DNA of 58,239 bases from Paracoccaceae bacterium (GCA_018607905.1 JABBAP010000022.1:1-58239), one strand, 5' to 3'; positions 39,346 to 49,335 are shown, counted from the stretch's first letter. Notes: a model not told the origin generated them from the letters alone. Numbers and translations are program-made.

Positions 39346-40140
39346 ATGGTTTCCAGAATTGTCACAACAAACGGCGCGGCGCTACATTGCCAGATCGACG
39401 GGCCAGCCGATGCTCCTGTTGTTGTCTTCTCAAACTCACTTGGTACAGATTTTCGGATTTGGGATGCTGTTGTTGCGGATCTTGCACAAGATCATCGCGT
39501 GTTGCGCTATGACAAGCGCGGGCACGGATTGTCTGACGATCCAGACAACGGTTGGGCAATGGGCGAATTGGTTGGCGATATCGCGTCGCTCATGGATCAT
39601 TTTGGCCTGAAAAACGCGGCCTTTGTCGGGCTGTCTGTTGGCGGGTTGATCACTCAAGGATTGGCTGCGGAACGCCCTGATTTGGTACGTTTGATGGTGC
39701 TTGCAGATACCGCTGCACGAATTGGCAATGACGACATGTGGAACGCCCGTATCGCCCAAGTGAACACAGATGGTTTGGGTTCGATGGCAGACGCGATTTT
39801 GGAGCGCTGGTTTGCGCCTGATTTCCACGCAGATAGCAACTTTGCGATGTGGCGCAACATGTTGGTGCGCACGACCGATCAAGGTTATGCGCGTGTGTCA
39901 GCAGCGATCCGTGATACAGATTTGAAGGTCAGCACATCACGGCTAGCATTGCCCACGATGGCTATTGTCGGTGATCGCGATGGGGCAACGCCGCCCGATT
40001 TGGTGCGCGAGACCGCCGAACTGATCGACGGTGCATTGTTTGAGGTTATTCGCGGAGCGGGCCATTTGCCCTGCGTTGAAAAACCAGATGTATTTACTGG
40101 ATTGCTGCGCGGTTTCTTTGCCGAAAACAAACACGTCTGA
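39346..40140 (+). CDS. 3-oxoadipate enol-lactonase-like alpha/beta hydrolase
   Basis: A 264-residue alpha/beta hydrolase with nucleophile Ser in GLSVGG (near 105), an oxyanion block SNSLGT, Asp in VGDRDGATPP and His in GAGHLPCVE. The blocks VLRYDKRGHGLSD and GLITQGLAAERPDLVR match PcaD, which hydrolyses 3-oxoadipate enol-lactone in the beta-ketoadipate route. No other pca genes are near, so the substrate may differ. GTCAGATCACATGG gives no clear ribosome site; the start follows conserved N-terminal MVSRIVTTNG. Confidence 0.82.
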   Translation: MVSRIVTTNGAALHCQIDGPADAPVVVFSNSLGTDFRIWDAVVADLAQDHRVLRYDKRGHGLSDDPDNGWAMGELVGDIASLMDHFGLKNAAFVGLSVGGLITQGLAAERPDLVRLMVLADTAARIGNDDMWNARIAQVNTDGLGSMADAILERWFAPDFHADSNFAMWRNMLVRTTDQGYARVSAAIRDTDLKVSTSRLALPTMAIVGDRDGATPPDLVRETAELIDGALFEVIRGAGHLPCVEKPDVFTGLLRGFFAENKHV

Positions 40141-40267
40141 TATTTAACCTAACTTGACGGGCCAACGCGTGAGCAATTCTTGCAAACGACGCGGCGTCTG
40201 CATCTGTGGTCCTTGCTCTTTTGCACCAACTTCGATTGGGTAAAGATATTCTGAGCTTGGATTGATC

Positions 40268-41185
40268 ATGACAGCACTGCCACAAACACTACCTGTTGGC
40301 CGCCCTTGGGTGGGGATCGGTTGGATGGTGGTGACAGGCCTGATGTTTGTGTGCGTAACGGGCATTGTGCGCTACATCGGATCCGATGTTCCTGCGGCAC
40401 AAGCGGCCTTTATTCGCTACATCATTGGTCTTTTGATCATGCTGCCCTTCATGGGTGAAGTGTTCAAAGGCGGGTTCAGCGGCAAGATTATCACCCTTTA
40501 TTCCATACGCGGTTTTTGTCACGCGCTGGGCGTTATTTTGTGGTTCTACGCGATGGCCCGCATCCCAATCGCAGAGGTAACAGCGATTGGCTACCTTGCG
40601 CCAATTTATATCGCGATTGGTGCTGCGATCTTTTTGGGCGAAAAGCTAGCAGCGCGGCGTATTCTGGCGATTGTTGCAGCCTTTATCGGGGCAATGGTGA
40701 TTTTGCGGCCTGGATTCCAAGAAATCAGCAACGGACAAATGGCGCAGGTTATTTCTGCGCCGTTGTTCGCAGTGTCGTACCTTTTAGCAAAGCGTCTGAG
40801 CATGGAAGCAAACCCCGCTGTGGTGGTTGGAATGTTGTCAGTGTTCGTGACCTTGGGCCTTGCCCCCTTTGCCTATGCCGTGTGGATTCCACCAACCTGG
40901 AGCGATGTTATGTGGCTCGGACTGGTTGCCGTTTTCGCAACCATCGGTCATTTCACCATGACCAAAGCCCTAAGCGCGGCACCGTTGGCCGTTACGCAGC
41001 CCGTTACATTTCTTCAATTGGTTTGGGCCACCCTGCTGGGCGCACTCGTGTTTGGCGAGGCCGTCGATATCTGGGTTTTAACGGGTGGCGGAATTATTAT
41101 CGCTGCGGTCAGTTTTATTTCGTATCGCGAATGGGTGCTATCGCGGCGCCAATCAACGCCGCCAGCCGCGGCGATTAAAAGTTAG
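40268..41185 (+). CDS. EamA/DMT-family transporter
   Basis: A 305-residue inner-membrane protein with ten hydrophobic segments in two EamA repeats. Landmarks are FIRYIIGLLIMLPFMG, EVTAIGYLAPIYIAIGAAIFLGEKL and SAAPLAVTQPVTFLQLVWATLLG. ATG 40268 is preferred to TTG 40262. Gene order suggests an exporter for a metabolite of the neighbouring aminotransferase, but no substrate is readable. Confidence 0.88.
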   Translation: MTALPQTLPVGRPWVGIGWMVVTGLMFVCVTGIVRYIGSDVPAAQAAFIRYIIGLLIMLPFMGEVFKGGFSGKIITLYSIRGFCHALGVILWFYAMARIPIAEVTAIGYLAPIYIAIGAAIFLGEKLAARRILAIVAAFIGAMVILRPGFQEISNGQMAQVISAPLFAVSYLLAKRLSMEANPAVVVGMLSVFVTLGLAPFAYAVWIPPTWSDVMWLGLVAVFATIGHFTMTKALSAAPLAVTQPVTFLQLVWATLLGALVFGEAVDIWVLTGGGIIIAAVSFISYREWVLSRRQSTPPAAAIKS

Positions 41186-41280
41186 CAAATCTATTGCCTG
41201 TCAGCACGATTGGCCGAAAACGTTTGACGTTTTTCAAACCCGCGCGTTAGATCGCAGCAAAGCACGAAAAGGACCCCATC

Positions 41281-42669
41281 ATGAAGCGCATCGACAATCA
41301 TTTGCCCACAGTAGACATGCAACGACTGGACGCTGCGCACCACATGCACCCTTTCACCAAAGGGGATGAGCTGAACGCTAAAGGCGCGCGGGTGATTACC
41401 AAAGCCAAGGGCGTGATGCTGACGGACAGTGAAGGTGTTGAAATTCTTGACGGTATGGCTGGTCTTTGGTGCGTAAATATCGGCTACGGGCGTCGCGAAT
41501 TGGCGGATGTTGCCGCAGCACAGATGGAACAACTGCCTTACTACAACACGTTTTTTCAAACGACCCATCCACCCGTTGTTGCCCTGTCAACGCGCATCGC
41601 GGAATTAGCGCCAAAGGGCATGAATCACACGTTTTTTGCGTCATCTGGCTCCGAAGCAAATGACACGAACATCCGATTGGTGCGTCAGTATTGGGCGTTG
41701 ATGGGCAAGCCAGATAAAAAGGTCATCATCAGTCGCAAAAACGGATATCACGGATCGTCGATGGGGTCTGCGAGCCTTGGTGGCATGGCGTTTATGCATG
41801 CCCAAGGCGGAATGCCGATCCCTGATATCACCCATATTGATCAGCCGTACTGGTACGCCGAGGGTGGCGATATGGATCCAAACGAGTTTGGTTTGGCGCG
41901 TGCAAAATTGCTCGAGGCAGAGATCGACCGCCTTGGTGAAGGCAATGTCGCCGCGTTTATCGCCGAGCCAATCCAGGGTGCGGGTGCGGTGATTATTCCG
42001 CCTGAAACCTACTGGCCTGAAATTCAGCGCATTTGCGATGAACATGATATTTTGCTGATCGCAGACGAAGTAATTTGCGGATTTGGACGTACTGGTGAAT
42101 GGTTCGGATCGCAAACCTTGAACATTCGTCCAGACGTGATGACAATCGCAAAAGGCCTATCGAGCGGATACCAACCCATCGGCGGCTCCGTTATCAGTGA
42201 TGCCGTTGCCGACGTGATCAATTCGGATGAGTTTGCGCACGGGTACACCTATTCTGGCCACCCAGTTGCCTGCGCTGTCGCGCTCGAAAATCTACGATTG
42301 TTGGATGAAGAAGGCATCGTTGACTATGTTCGAACCGAGGCCGCACCGTATCTTGCGCAGAAATGGAAAGAGATTGGTGATCATCCTTTGGTGGGCGAAG
42401 CACGTTCAATCGGTTTGATGGCCGCGTTAGAACTAAGCCCGGACAAGGCGAACCGCGCAGCGTTTAAGACAGATGCGGGCACAGTTGGCCTGCGATGCCG
42501 CGAACGGTGTTTTGCAAATGGTTTGGTGATGCGGCATGTGGGCGATACGATGATTATTTCGCCACCCCTGATCATTTCAAAAGATGAAATTGATCTTTTG
42601 TGTGCTCGTGCCGTTCAGGCATTGGATGAGACCCTTGCGGGTCTCAAATCCGATGGATTAATGCAGTAA
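41281..42669 (+). CDS. Class III aminotransferase (omega-amino acid/polyamine:pyruvate type)
   Basis: A 462-residue PLP enzyme. The Schiff-base lysine is K291 in TIAKGLSSGYQP and the pyridine-N Asp is D262 in LIADEVICGFGRTG. The N-terminal DAAHHMHPFTKGDELNAKGARV and HPPVVALSTRIAEL blocks match omega-transaminases that take putrescine, taurine, beta-alanine or amines and pyruvate. This substrate range fits the agmatinase pair 8 kb away in principle. AAAGGA sits 8 bases before the ATG. Confidence 0.92.
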   Translation: MKRIDNHLPTVDMQRLDAAHHMHPFTKGDELNAKGARVITKAKGVMLTDSEGVEILDGMAGLWCVNIGYGRRELADVAAAQMEQLPYYNTFFQTTHPPVVALSTRIAELAPKGMNHTFFASSGSEANDTNIRLVRQYWALMGKPDKKVIISRKNGYHGSSMGSASLGGMAFMHAQGGMPIPDITHIDQPYWYAEGGDMDPNEFGLARAKLLEAEIDRLGEGNVAAFIAEPIQGAGAVIIPPETYWPEIQRICDEHDILLIADEVICGFGRTGEWFGSQTLNIRPDVMTIAKGLSSGYQPIGGSVISDAVADVINSDEFAHGYTYSGHPVACAVALENLRLLDEEGIVDYVRTEAAPYLAQKWKEIGDHPLVGEARSIGLMAALELSPDKANRAAFKTDAGTVGLRCRERCFANGLVMRHVGDTMIISPPLIISKDEIDLLCARAVQALDETLAGLKSDGLMQ

Positions 42670-42673
42670 TCGC

Positions 42674-42904
42674 TTACGGCAGAAGTTTGTCGCGAAACAC
42701 GTAGCCTACGATTTGGCTGCGTGTAATGCCGTGCTTTGCTTTCAACGTAGTGTCGTCCATCGCTTGCAATTCTTGAATTGCTTCTGAACGTGCGCTTGCG
42801 CGATAAACATCTGCAAAGAATGTGGAAATTGCGTGTGTGAATGTGCCCCATGCAGCAGAGATCACTGCGCCAAAGCTGTTAGTGTGTTCTGTAATATAGG
42901 CCAT
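42674..42904 (-). CDS. DUF1127 family small protein
   Basis: A 76-residue basic, helical protein. The C-terminal half RSEAIQELQAMDDTTLKAKHGITRSQI follows the DUF1127 pattern with the final GITR-S-x-I box. In Rhodobacter and Agrobacterium, such proteins act in RNA turnover and phosphate or carbon adaptation. It lies 5 bases from the aminotransferase stop, on the opposite strand. Confidence 0.75.
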   Translation of the reverse strand: MAYITEHTNSFGAVISAAWGTFTHAISTFFADVYRASARSEAIQELQAMDDTTLKAKHGITRSQIVGYVFRDKLLP

Positions 42905-43116
42905 TTAGGAACCCTTTCGTAATTTTTTCGAACCAGAGCAAATGCTCTTTGTGTGGGTCTTAAATGGGTTTACGGACACGCTAAGACAACGCACAATTTC
43001 GAAATGCCGTTATGCGTTAGACGCAAGGCTCGCCTTGGCGTAAGTTTTTTCTGTTACAGGGTTGAGGTGATCTGGAGAATCCGACATGCAAGGTTCACAC
43101 GGGAAAGGTTTTTAAA

Positions 43117-44151
43117 ATGGACCCACAGATTGAGAGCATTCTTGATGCGTTAAGCGTGGCCGTTTTTATCGTGGATGCGAAACAAAAAATTACCTATCGA
43201 AACGCCGCTTCAGTGAGCCTGTTTGGCGCGGTTATTCCAAACAAAAAGCTGTCGTATTTTGTCCCTAAAAAGCGCTGTATTCGTGCCGTCAAAAAGGTAT
43301 TGGCTGGAGGAGAACGGCAAAGCGTTGATGTGCGTTTACAACTTGTTGTGCCAACGTCTTTTCGCATGACCGTTGTGCCGTTGAACACCGCTGGTACCGA
43401 AGCCGATGTTACGGCAGTCGTGAGTTTTGAAGATGTCAGCCACATTCTAGAAGCCGAGCAGATGCGCACCGATTTTGTGGCGAACGTAAGCCATGAATTG
43501 CGCTCACCTCTGACCGCGCTTTACGGTTTCATCGAAACTTTACAAGGCGCAGCGCGGTCTGACCAAAATGCCTCTGACCGGTTTTTAAAGCTGATGGAAC
43601 AAGAAGCAGCGCGCATGGCGCGTTTGGTTGATGATCTTTTGTCTCTGTCAAAATTGCAGTCCGAAGAACGCTATGCCCCGACCGAAAAAGTGAACGTAAA
43701 TCCCATATTGGAACGGGTTACAGCAACGCTCGCGCCCATTTTGAATACTGAAAAAGTTACCGTAGTCCCAAAACTGTCGTCAACGCTTCCAGACGTGTTT
43801 GGAAATGTTGACGAGTTAACACAAGTGTTTTCAAATTTGATCGAAAACGCAGCGAAGTATTCGCGGATTGGAGCAGAGATATCGATTTCCTCAACGGTTG
43901 ATGACAAAGAGCCTGACATGGTTCGCATCACTGTTTCTGATCAGGGCGAAGGCATCGCACCCGAACATATTGCTCGCTTGACGCAGCGGTTTTACCGCAT
44001 TGATAAAGGCCGGTCGCGCGATAAAGGGGGGACGGGATTGGGGTTGGCGATCGTCAAACATATCCTGATGCGCCATCGTGGCCGCCTGCAAATTAACAGT
44101 GTTTTGGGACAGGGCAGCACCTTTTCAGTGGTTTTACCGCGCGCAATCTGA
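43117..44151 (+). CDS. PhoR-type sensor histidine kinase without membrane helices
   Basis: A 344-residue kinase. A PAS-like domain (about 5-115) is followed by HisKA with phospho-acceptor H126 in FVANVSHELRSPLTALYG and HATPase (N box LIENAAKYS, G1 DQGEGI, G2 GGTGLGL). The block DFVANVSHELRTPLT with a soluble N-terminus is typical of roseobacter PhoR, which responds to phosphate together with the Pst system. Neither pst genes nor a response regulator are adjacent. The 212 bases upstream hold its promoter and that of the DUF1127 gene. Confidence 0.85.
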   Translation: MDPQIESILDALSVAVFIVDAKQKITYRNAASVSLFGAVIPNKKLSYFVPKKRCIRAVKKVLAGGERQSVDVRLQLVVPTSFRMTVVPLNTAGTEADVTAVVSFEDVSHILEAEQMRTDFVANVSHELRSPLTALYGFIETLQGAARSDQNASDRFLKLMEQEAARMARLVDDLLSLSKLQSEERYAPTEKVNVNPILERVTATLAPILNTEKVTVVPKLSSTLPDVFGNVDELTQVFSNLIENAAKYSRIGAEISISSTVDDKEPDMVRITVSDQGEGIAPEHIARLTQRFYRIDKGRSRDKGGTGLGLAIVKHILMRHRGRLQINSVLGQGSTFSVVLPRAI

Positions 44152-44274
44152 TGGGGCGTGAAAATTACGTAAATTACCAAGTTCTACTGTCGGTAGTGTT
44201 TGACAGATTGGGATGTTTCACCGTCTGATAAGACATCATATTTTATTCGATTATTATCTATGAAAGGGAGCGGG

Positions 44275-46353
44275 ATGAATTTCACCTGGAACACACCCAA
44301 AATGTCAGATGCGGCGGATGCCTATCTGGATTGGTTTGATCATGTCTATCAACCGGGCACCGATGGTGCGTATGGGTATGAAATCACGTTTGTGAAAATC
44401 AAACCGACGGGCAGCCCTGCCAGTTTTGCGAACACGTTGTCTTGGCTTGCGGATAAAGCCGACAATGCGACCGCCAGCTCGGATTTCTTGATGGACAATG
44501 TGGAAAGGGAGCGCCTTTCTGCTTTGTTGACCTCTCCGCCCTCCGGCGATGATGCACCCGATTTGTTTTTACACAGGAATCGGTCTGACAAAGATTTTGC
44601 GGCAAAATATGAAATGGAATTTGACGTCATTGCGAATGGTGCAGCACGCCCGACCAATCCTTTGTCGCCTAAACCAACGACGCCAATGCCTGCACCGATC
44701 GTGGCAATCGTGGACGATGCAATCGGATATTTGAATGCACGATTTTGCTCGGATGCAACGGGTACACGAAAAACCCGGCTGAACCGTATCTGGTTGCAAA
44801 CTGAGGATGAATTAGTGGCTGAAGGAAGCCTCTTGGCTATGCAAAATGGCCAGCAAATTGACGCCGATGCCATTGATGCGCTTCTTTCAAAGGGATCAGC
44901 GTTGGATGAGTCTGCGCAATATGGGGCGATCAATGATGCCTTGTTTGGCAGCCGGATCAGCTCGATTTGGCACGGCATAACGGCGGGTGCTGGATCTGAA
45001 TTGGCAAGCACTCATGGATCACACGTTGCTGATATTGCCGCCGGTGCGGACCCTGCAAATGCAACCGATCCATTGCTGTCTTGCCCAATGCTCGCAGTGC
45101 AACTTCCGCCCCAAGCGGTCGAAGATACTTCAGGGTCAAAACTGCAACCCTATGTTGTTCGCGCCATTCGCTGGATTATTGAACAAGCAGATGCGTTGAT
45201 CGTGGACGGCGTTCATCGTCCATTGATCGTGAACCTATCATTGGGCGTTTTGGCTGGATCAAAAGACGGAACCAGCCTGATTGAGCGCCAAATCGCAGCG
45301 GAAGTGATCCGCCGAGAAGCCCGCGCTGGCATGCCAATGCGTGTGGTTTTCGCGTTCGGTAACGACAATCTAACCCGCCAAACGGGGTATATGGAGTTGA
45401 AACCAGATGCCCCGCAAGATGTGACACTGCGTGTGCAGCCCGAAGATTACACACCAAGTTTTGTCGAGCTGCGCGGCGATGAACCCCAAGATTTACGTCT
45501 GGAAATTGACTGTTTAGGCGCAGCTCCATTGGCTTTGGCATCCATCCCAGCGGGCAAATCAGTATCTCTGGTTGGATCAAATGGGCAGGGCGTAGCACGC
45601 GTATATTCAATGGCATCCACGCCCCTAGACGGCGGCAGCGAAACCAAAGCCTTTTATGTTGTGGCAATCGCGCCAACAGCTTCGTTCGAAGGTGGAAAAC
45701 CAATAGCACCTTGTGGCTCATGGAAAATTACGCTTGGCACACAAACCAAAGCGCAAAACGTCCGGATCGAAGTCCAAAGAGACGATCGTCCCCTCGGCTT
45801 TCAGGCATTGGCGCGACAGGCCTATCTTGATGACGCTGCATTATGGGATTGGACTGAACCCAAAAAGGAACCTTACACCCCGCGTGCAAATGGGCCTGTT
45901 ACGTCGCGCGGTACGCATTCGGCTTGGCTGTCAGAAACCATGCCTGAACAAATCTACAGCGCTGGTGCAATGCTAGAGGACACTGGTTTTGCAGCTCCCT
46001 ATAGCGCAACAGGTGCGCCTTATGTTCGCAAAGAACCGAGCCTTTCGGCGGTCGGAGACAGCAGCTGGACCTTGCGCGGTGTGATGGCCAGCGGCACGCT
46101 AAGTGGAACGACGGCCGTGCTTTCAGGTACATCAGTGGCTGCTCCTCAAATCACCCGAGAATTGGCGATTTTGTTCTCAAGTAATCCCGATATCGGGCCT
46201 TGGAACACGGCGGCGCAGAACGCCAATCACGAAATGGATTGGCTGAAAAACCTGCCTTGGTCGTTTGAGCCTGCGGTCCAAACTGATCAACTTGGGCCCG
46301 TGACAATTTCAAGCAAAGTGGGGATACGGCCCCGCATGGATCAGGCCCACTAA
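44275..46353 (+). CDS. Leaderless subtilisin-like (S8) serine peptidase
   Basis: A 692-residue S8-family protein. Catalytic Asp is D147 in VAIVDDAIG, His H247 in THGSHVADIAAG, the oxyanion Asn N362 in FAFGND, and Ser S619 in LSGTSVAAP. The spacing from N362 to S619 is much longer than in subtilisin, because a beta-rich insertion (about 370-500) is present. An N-terminal 140-residue region without similarity that I know and no signal peptide precede the domain. ATG 44275 follows GGGAG at 44266-44270; longer in-frame starts exist at 44200 and 44260. It shares a bidirectional terminator with the collagen-PAP2 gene. Confidence 0.85.
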   Translation: MNFTWNTPKMSDAADAYLDWFDHVYQPGTDGAYGYEITFVKIKPTGSPASFANTLSWLADKADNATASSDFLMDNVERERLSALLTSPPSGDDAPDLFLHRNRSDKDFAAKYEMEFDVIANGAARPTNPLSPKPTTPMPAPIVAIVDDAIGYLNARFCSDATGTRKTRLNRIWLQTEDELVAEGSLLAMQNGQQIDADAIDALLSKGSALDESAQYGAINDALFGSRISSIWHGITAGAGSELASTHGSHVADIAAGADPANATDPLLSCPMLAVQLPPQAVEDTSGSKLQPYVVRAIRWIIEQADALIVDGVHRPLIVNLSLGVLAGSKDGTSLIERQIAAEVIRREARAGMPMRVVFAFGNDNLTRQTGYMELKPDAPQDVTLRVQPEDYTPSFVELRGDEPQDLRLEIDCLGAAPLALASIPAGKSVSLVGSNGQGVARVYSMASTPLDGGSETKAFYVVAIAPTASFEGGKPIAPCGSWKITLGTQTKAQNVRIEVQRDDRPLGFQALARQAYLDDAALWDWTEPKKEPYTPRANGPVTSRGTHSAWLSETMPEQIYSAGAMLEDTGFAAPYSATGAPYVRKEPSLSAVGDSSWTLRGVMASGTLSGTTAVLSGTSVAAPQITRELAILFSSNPDIGPWNTAAQNANHEMDWLKNLPWSFEPAVQTDQLGPVTISSKVGIRPRMDQAH

Positions 46354-46355
46354 TT

Positions 46356-46389
46356 GCAAAACGCGGCGCATTTTTGTGCCGCGTTTTGC
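46356..46389. terminator. Strong bidirectional terminator
   Basis: A 14-bp stem with one G-T pair (46356-46369 with 46376-46389) and a T-rich loop sits between the two convergent stop codons. AAAA/TTTT inside the stem gives a U tract in both directions. Confidence 0.8.
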
Positions 46390-46406
46390 TTAGTTGATTT
46401 TTGTAC

Positions 46407-47552
46407 TTAGTCAGCCCATTCGTCAGCCGCTGCATCCCACAGTTTCGACAGCAAATTTGTTCGGCCTTTTGTAGGCAGATCAAATTCTGTCTTTGTGATC
46501 GTAGGGTTGCTACCGCTTTCGCCAGCGGGCGGCATCGTTTCACCCAAAAGCGTAAGATTGAAATCACCGTCAAACGCGCCACCATTAAACGCATAGCTTG
46601 ATGCCTTTTTCGCACCGCGAGAATAGTTGATGATAAGCTCAGCAATCCCGATCCCAAGGGCCGCACCCGCAACGCTGTCGGTTGGAAAATGAACCCCCGC
46701 CACAGTTCGGTTCAGCGCAATACGTGCCGCCAAACGGTATGCAGGCAATTGATCGCGTACCCCTTTCACCGGGTTTTTGTAATTGAGATCCGTTAAATAC
46801 GCCATCAAAGTCGCTGCTGCAAACGCCTCTGTCGCATGACCGCTTGGCCAAGTCCCGTGCCCAGGCGTTTGGATCATCGGTTGGACCTCTTGGGCAAAAG
46901 CAATCGGACGCGGGCAATCAAACAACTGCTTCAATCGCATTTCGCACACCTGACACGTGCGCTGGATCAAAGCGTACATTTCCAGCGTCCATTTATTGCT
47001 GCTGCTGGACAGATAACTTAACGCACCAAAAAACGGCGTAAGATCACCGACTTGCGTTTCAATTTCGGCTTGGCGATCAAACCGAAGATCGGCAGCGGCA
47101 CGTAAATATCGCAATTGATCCTCAAAATTCTCAAGGCTTGGTCTGGATAAGTTAACAATCGGCTCATCCATGCCACCGCCAACAAAGCGAATACCTGCGG
47201 TGTTGTGTTCAACGGTCGAATCGACACGAATAACCCCCATAATCTCCGCTAAAATGGCTGCTGATCGGGGATAGGCCCCCATTTTCTTAAAGGTTTTCCA
47301 CTGCCGTTCTGCGCTGCTGCCATTGCCAGATTGATAATGCACTGGCCGTGTCGGCGTGCCGTCCCAAAACCGCTGTGTACCATCGCGCGTGGTAATTAAC
47401 GCAGTTCCAGCATATGGGTTTCCCGAATATCCCTGTGGCCCTTGTGGACCCTGCGGGCCTTGTGGTCCCTGGGGCGTTTGTGGCCCCTGCGGGCCTTGGG
47501 GCCCCTGTGGACCTTGCGGGCCCTGAGGTCCTTGCGGGGTAAAAACTGCCAT
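46407..47552 (-). CDS. Collagen-like repeat fused to PAP2 phosphatase/haloperoxidase-like domain
   Basis: A 381-residue protein. Residues 6-41 are twelve P-Q-G triplets with one PQT break, a collagen-like stretch in register as Gly-Pro-Gln. The rest is a PAP2-superfamily domain with the complete signature: KX6RP (K208, R215), PSGH (236-239) and N-RX5HX3D (R282, H288, D292), with Asn replacing the usual Ser before Arg. This active site holds phosphate in acid phosphatases and vanadate in haloperoxidases. No membrane helices and no signal peptide are seen. The fusion is unusual. Neighbours are a leaderless subtilase and a SARP-like regulator. Confidence 0.85.
   Translation of the reverse strand: MAVFTPQGPQGPQGPQGPQGPQGPQTPQGPQGPQGPQGPQGYSGNPYAGTALITTRDGTQRFWDGTPTRPVHYQSGNGSSAERQWKTFKKMGAYPRSAAILAEIMGVIRVDSTVEHNTAGIRFVGGGMDEPIVNLSRPSLENFEDQLRYLRAAADLRFDRQAEIETQVGDLTPFFGALSYLSSSSNKWTLEMYALIQRTCQVCEMRLKQLFDCPRPIAFAQEVQPMIQTPGHGTWPSGHATEAFAAATLMAYLTDLNYKNPVKGVRDQLPAYRLAARIALNRTVAGVHFPTDSVAGAALGIGIAELIINYSRGAKKASSYAFNGGAFDGDFNLTLLGETMPPAGESGSNPTITKTEFDLPTKGRTNLLSKLWDAAADEWAD
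47430..47537 (-). repeat. 9-bp repeats encoding PQG triplets
   Basis: Twelve 9-bp units encode Pro-Gln-Gly. Codons vary (CCG/CCT/CCA/CCC, CAA/CAG, GGA/GGC/GGT/GGG), so the pattern is held at protein level rather than by recent DNA slippage. Confidence 0.95.
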
Positions 47553-47736
47553 TTTTCAATCTCCATTTTTCTATCCGTTGATTGAAATTCTTACCAACGC
47601 CCTTGTCAAATTTTCAAAGAGCTTGGGTTCGATTATTCACGATTTTTTCACAAAACACCAAAAAGACCTGCTAGTCTGCTACCAAGGGGTGACTAAGCGT
47701 GGCTTTCGCGCGGTCCATGAATACCAGAAGGCGAAG

Positions 47737-49335
47737 TTGGGCGAAGTGTCGAAGTTTATCAAAATTCAGGTTATTGGGCCATTTCAAGCAATTGGACCTA
47801 ACGGCGAAAATTTGACGCCCAAGGGTGCAAAGGCGTGTGCATTGCTCGCGATTTTGGCTTTGACTGATGGAAAGTCACGCCCAAGACGCTTTCTTGAAGA
47901 AAAATTATGGAGCGGGCGGGCCCCCGAGCAAGCGGGGCAAAGCCTTCGCCAAGAACTTACACAAATTCGCCGTGCTTTTGGGGATCATGCAGATTTTTTT
48001 ATCGTTGATCGTTCCAGTGCAAGGCTCGACCCAGAGTTCGTGAGTGTTGATCTAGATGATCTTTTGACCGTACCCGAGGATGGACGCGAACTGCTCGAAG
48101 GATTGTTGGTGCGCGACGCCGCGTTTGATGCATGGCTCACTGAAGTACGAAGCGCGTTTGGGCGCCGAAAAACTGCGATAGCTGCCAAACAAAAGGGCCT
48201 TGTCCTTCGGACGCGCCCGATTGCGCCAAATTCAGGTGCACAGGGTATTCTTGGCGATGTATTGGCCAATCAAATCGGCGAAAATATTGCAGAACAGGTA
48301 CGGGCATGGCGTCAAGTAAATGTGCGTATGGCCCAAACTGATCAAGACGCCGCCGAAATTGAAATTGATGCGCAAGTGGCGGAAGAGAATGGCCAAAGCC
48401 TTGCGTTTATTCGGCTAATTCATGCTGGAACTGGTCGTGTTTTGCATACCCAAAAGGCCCAAGTGGATGCCAGTTCGATGCGCGCTGCGACCGAGGATCT
48501 ATTGGCAGATATCACCATTGAGGCCGCGGAGAAAACGCTGGACGCGATGGCGCTTGCCTTTCCTTCAGAGCGCCCAGAATTGGCGTCGGCTGCGATGGCA
48601 CGGCGCGCTGTGCGTGAAATGGAAACATTTGAAGCCAGCCGATTGGATGTGGCGGATCAATTATTACGAACTGCCTTTGATATTGATCAAAATGGGCTTT
48701 TCCTCGCGTGGCAAAGCCTGTTGAAGACAATCCAAATGACCGAGTTGCTGAGTTCTGATGGGGCCGCTGATCTGGAAATGGTCGAAAGTTTAAACCGAAA
48801 AGCCATAGAAATGGACGGCGACAACCCCTTAGTGCAGGCGTTGGTTAATCAGGTCCAAGTTTTGATGTTTACGGATTTGGGTGCCGCCAATGCAGCCGCA
48901 AGTAGTCGTCTCGATCCAAATCTTTCCGGCGCGTTCTCTATGTCTTCGATGGCCAGTGCAAATATGTGGGAAGGCGACACGGAAACCGCCTATCACTTGA
49001 CCAAAAAAGCGACGACTTTGGCCAGGCGGTCCAGCTTTCATCATTGGTGGGACACGTTCCACTGTATTAGCTGCATCGCATCAGGGCGATACGAAGAAGC
49101 CATTCAGTTTGGCGAGTCCGCCGCCCGTGTAACGCCAAATTTCCGCCCCCCGCTCCGACATCTTTTGGCGTTGTACGCACATATGGGGGATCGCGAAAAA
49201 ATGTGGGATATGGTTGCCGCATTGCAGCGTTTAGAACCTGATTTCTCGCTTGATAAGTTCAAGTTTGACGAGTCTTATCCCGTGCGCACCCTTCGTCGCG
49301 CCAAATTATTGGATTTTCCCACAGAAGAGTCATAG
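47737..49335 (+). CDS. SARP-like transcriptional regulator with TPR-type C-terminus
   Basis: Residues after the chosen start give an OmpR/SARP-like winged helix (IKIQVIGPFQAIGPNGE, then LLAILALTDGKSRPRRFLEEKLWS and SLRQELTQIRRAFG), a BTAD-like part, a beta-rich middle domain as in adenylate cyclase-type regulators, and helical TPR-like repeats at the end (AAFTDLG.., HHWWDTFHCISCIASGRYEEAIQFGE). The frame is open from TTG 47578, but that would leave only 25 bases to the divergent gene. TTG 47737 (or GTG 47746) puts the start just before the domain. It probably controls the subtilase/collagen-PAP2 locus. Confidence 0.75.
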   Translation: MGEVSKFIKIQVIGPFQAIGPNGENLTPKGAKACALLAILALTDGKSRPRRFLEEKLWSGRAPEQAGQSLRQELTQIRRAFGDHADFFIVDRSSARLDPEFVSVDLDDLLTVPEDGRELLEGLLVRDAAFDAWLTEVRSAFGRRKTAIAAKQKGLVLRTRPIAPNSGAQGILGDVLANQIGENIAEQVRAWRQVNVRMAQTDQDAAEIEIDAQVAEENGQSLAFIRLIHAGTGRVLHTQKAQVDASSMRAATEDLLADITIEAAEKTLDAMALAFPSERPELASAAMARRAVREMETFEASRLDVADQLLRTAFDIDQNGLFLAWQSLLKTIQMTELLSSDGAADLEMVESLNRKAIEMDGDNPLVQALVNQVQVLMFTDLGAANAAASSRLDPNLSGAFSMSSMASANMWEGDTETAYHLTKKATTLARRSSFHHWWDTFHCISCIASGRYEEAIQFGESAARVTPNFRPPLRHLLALYAHMGDREKMWDMVAALQRLEPDFSLDKFKFDESYPVRTLRRAKLLDFPTEES

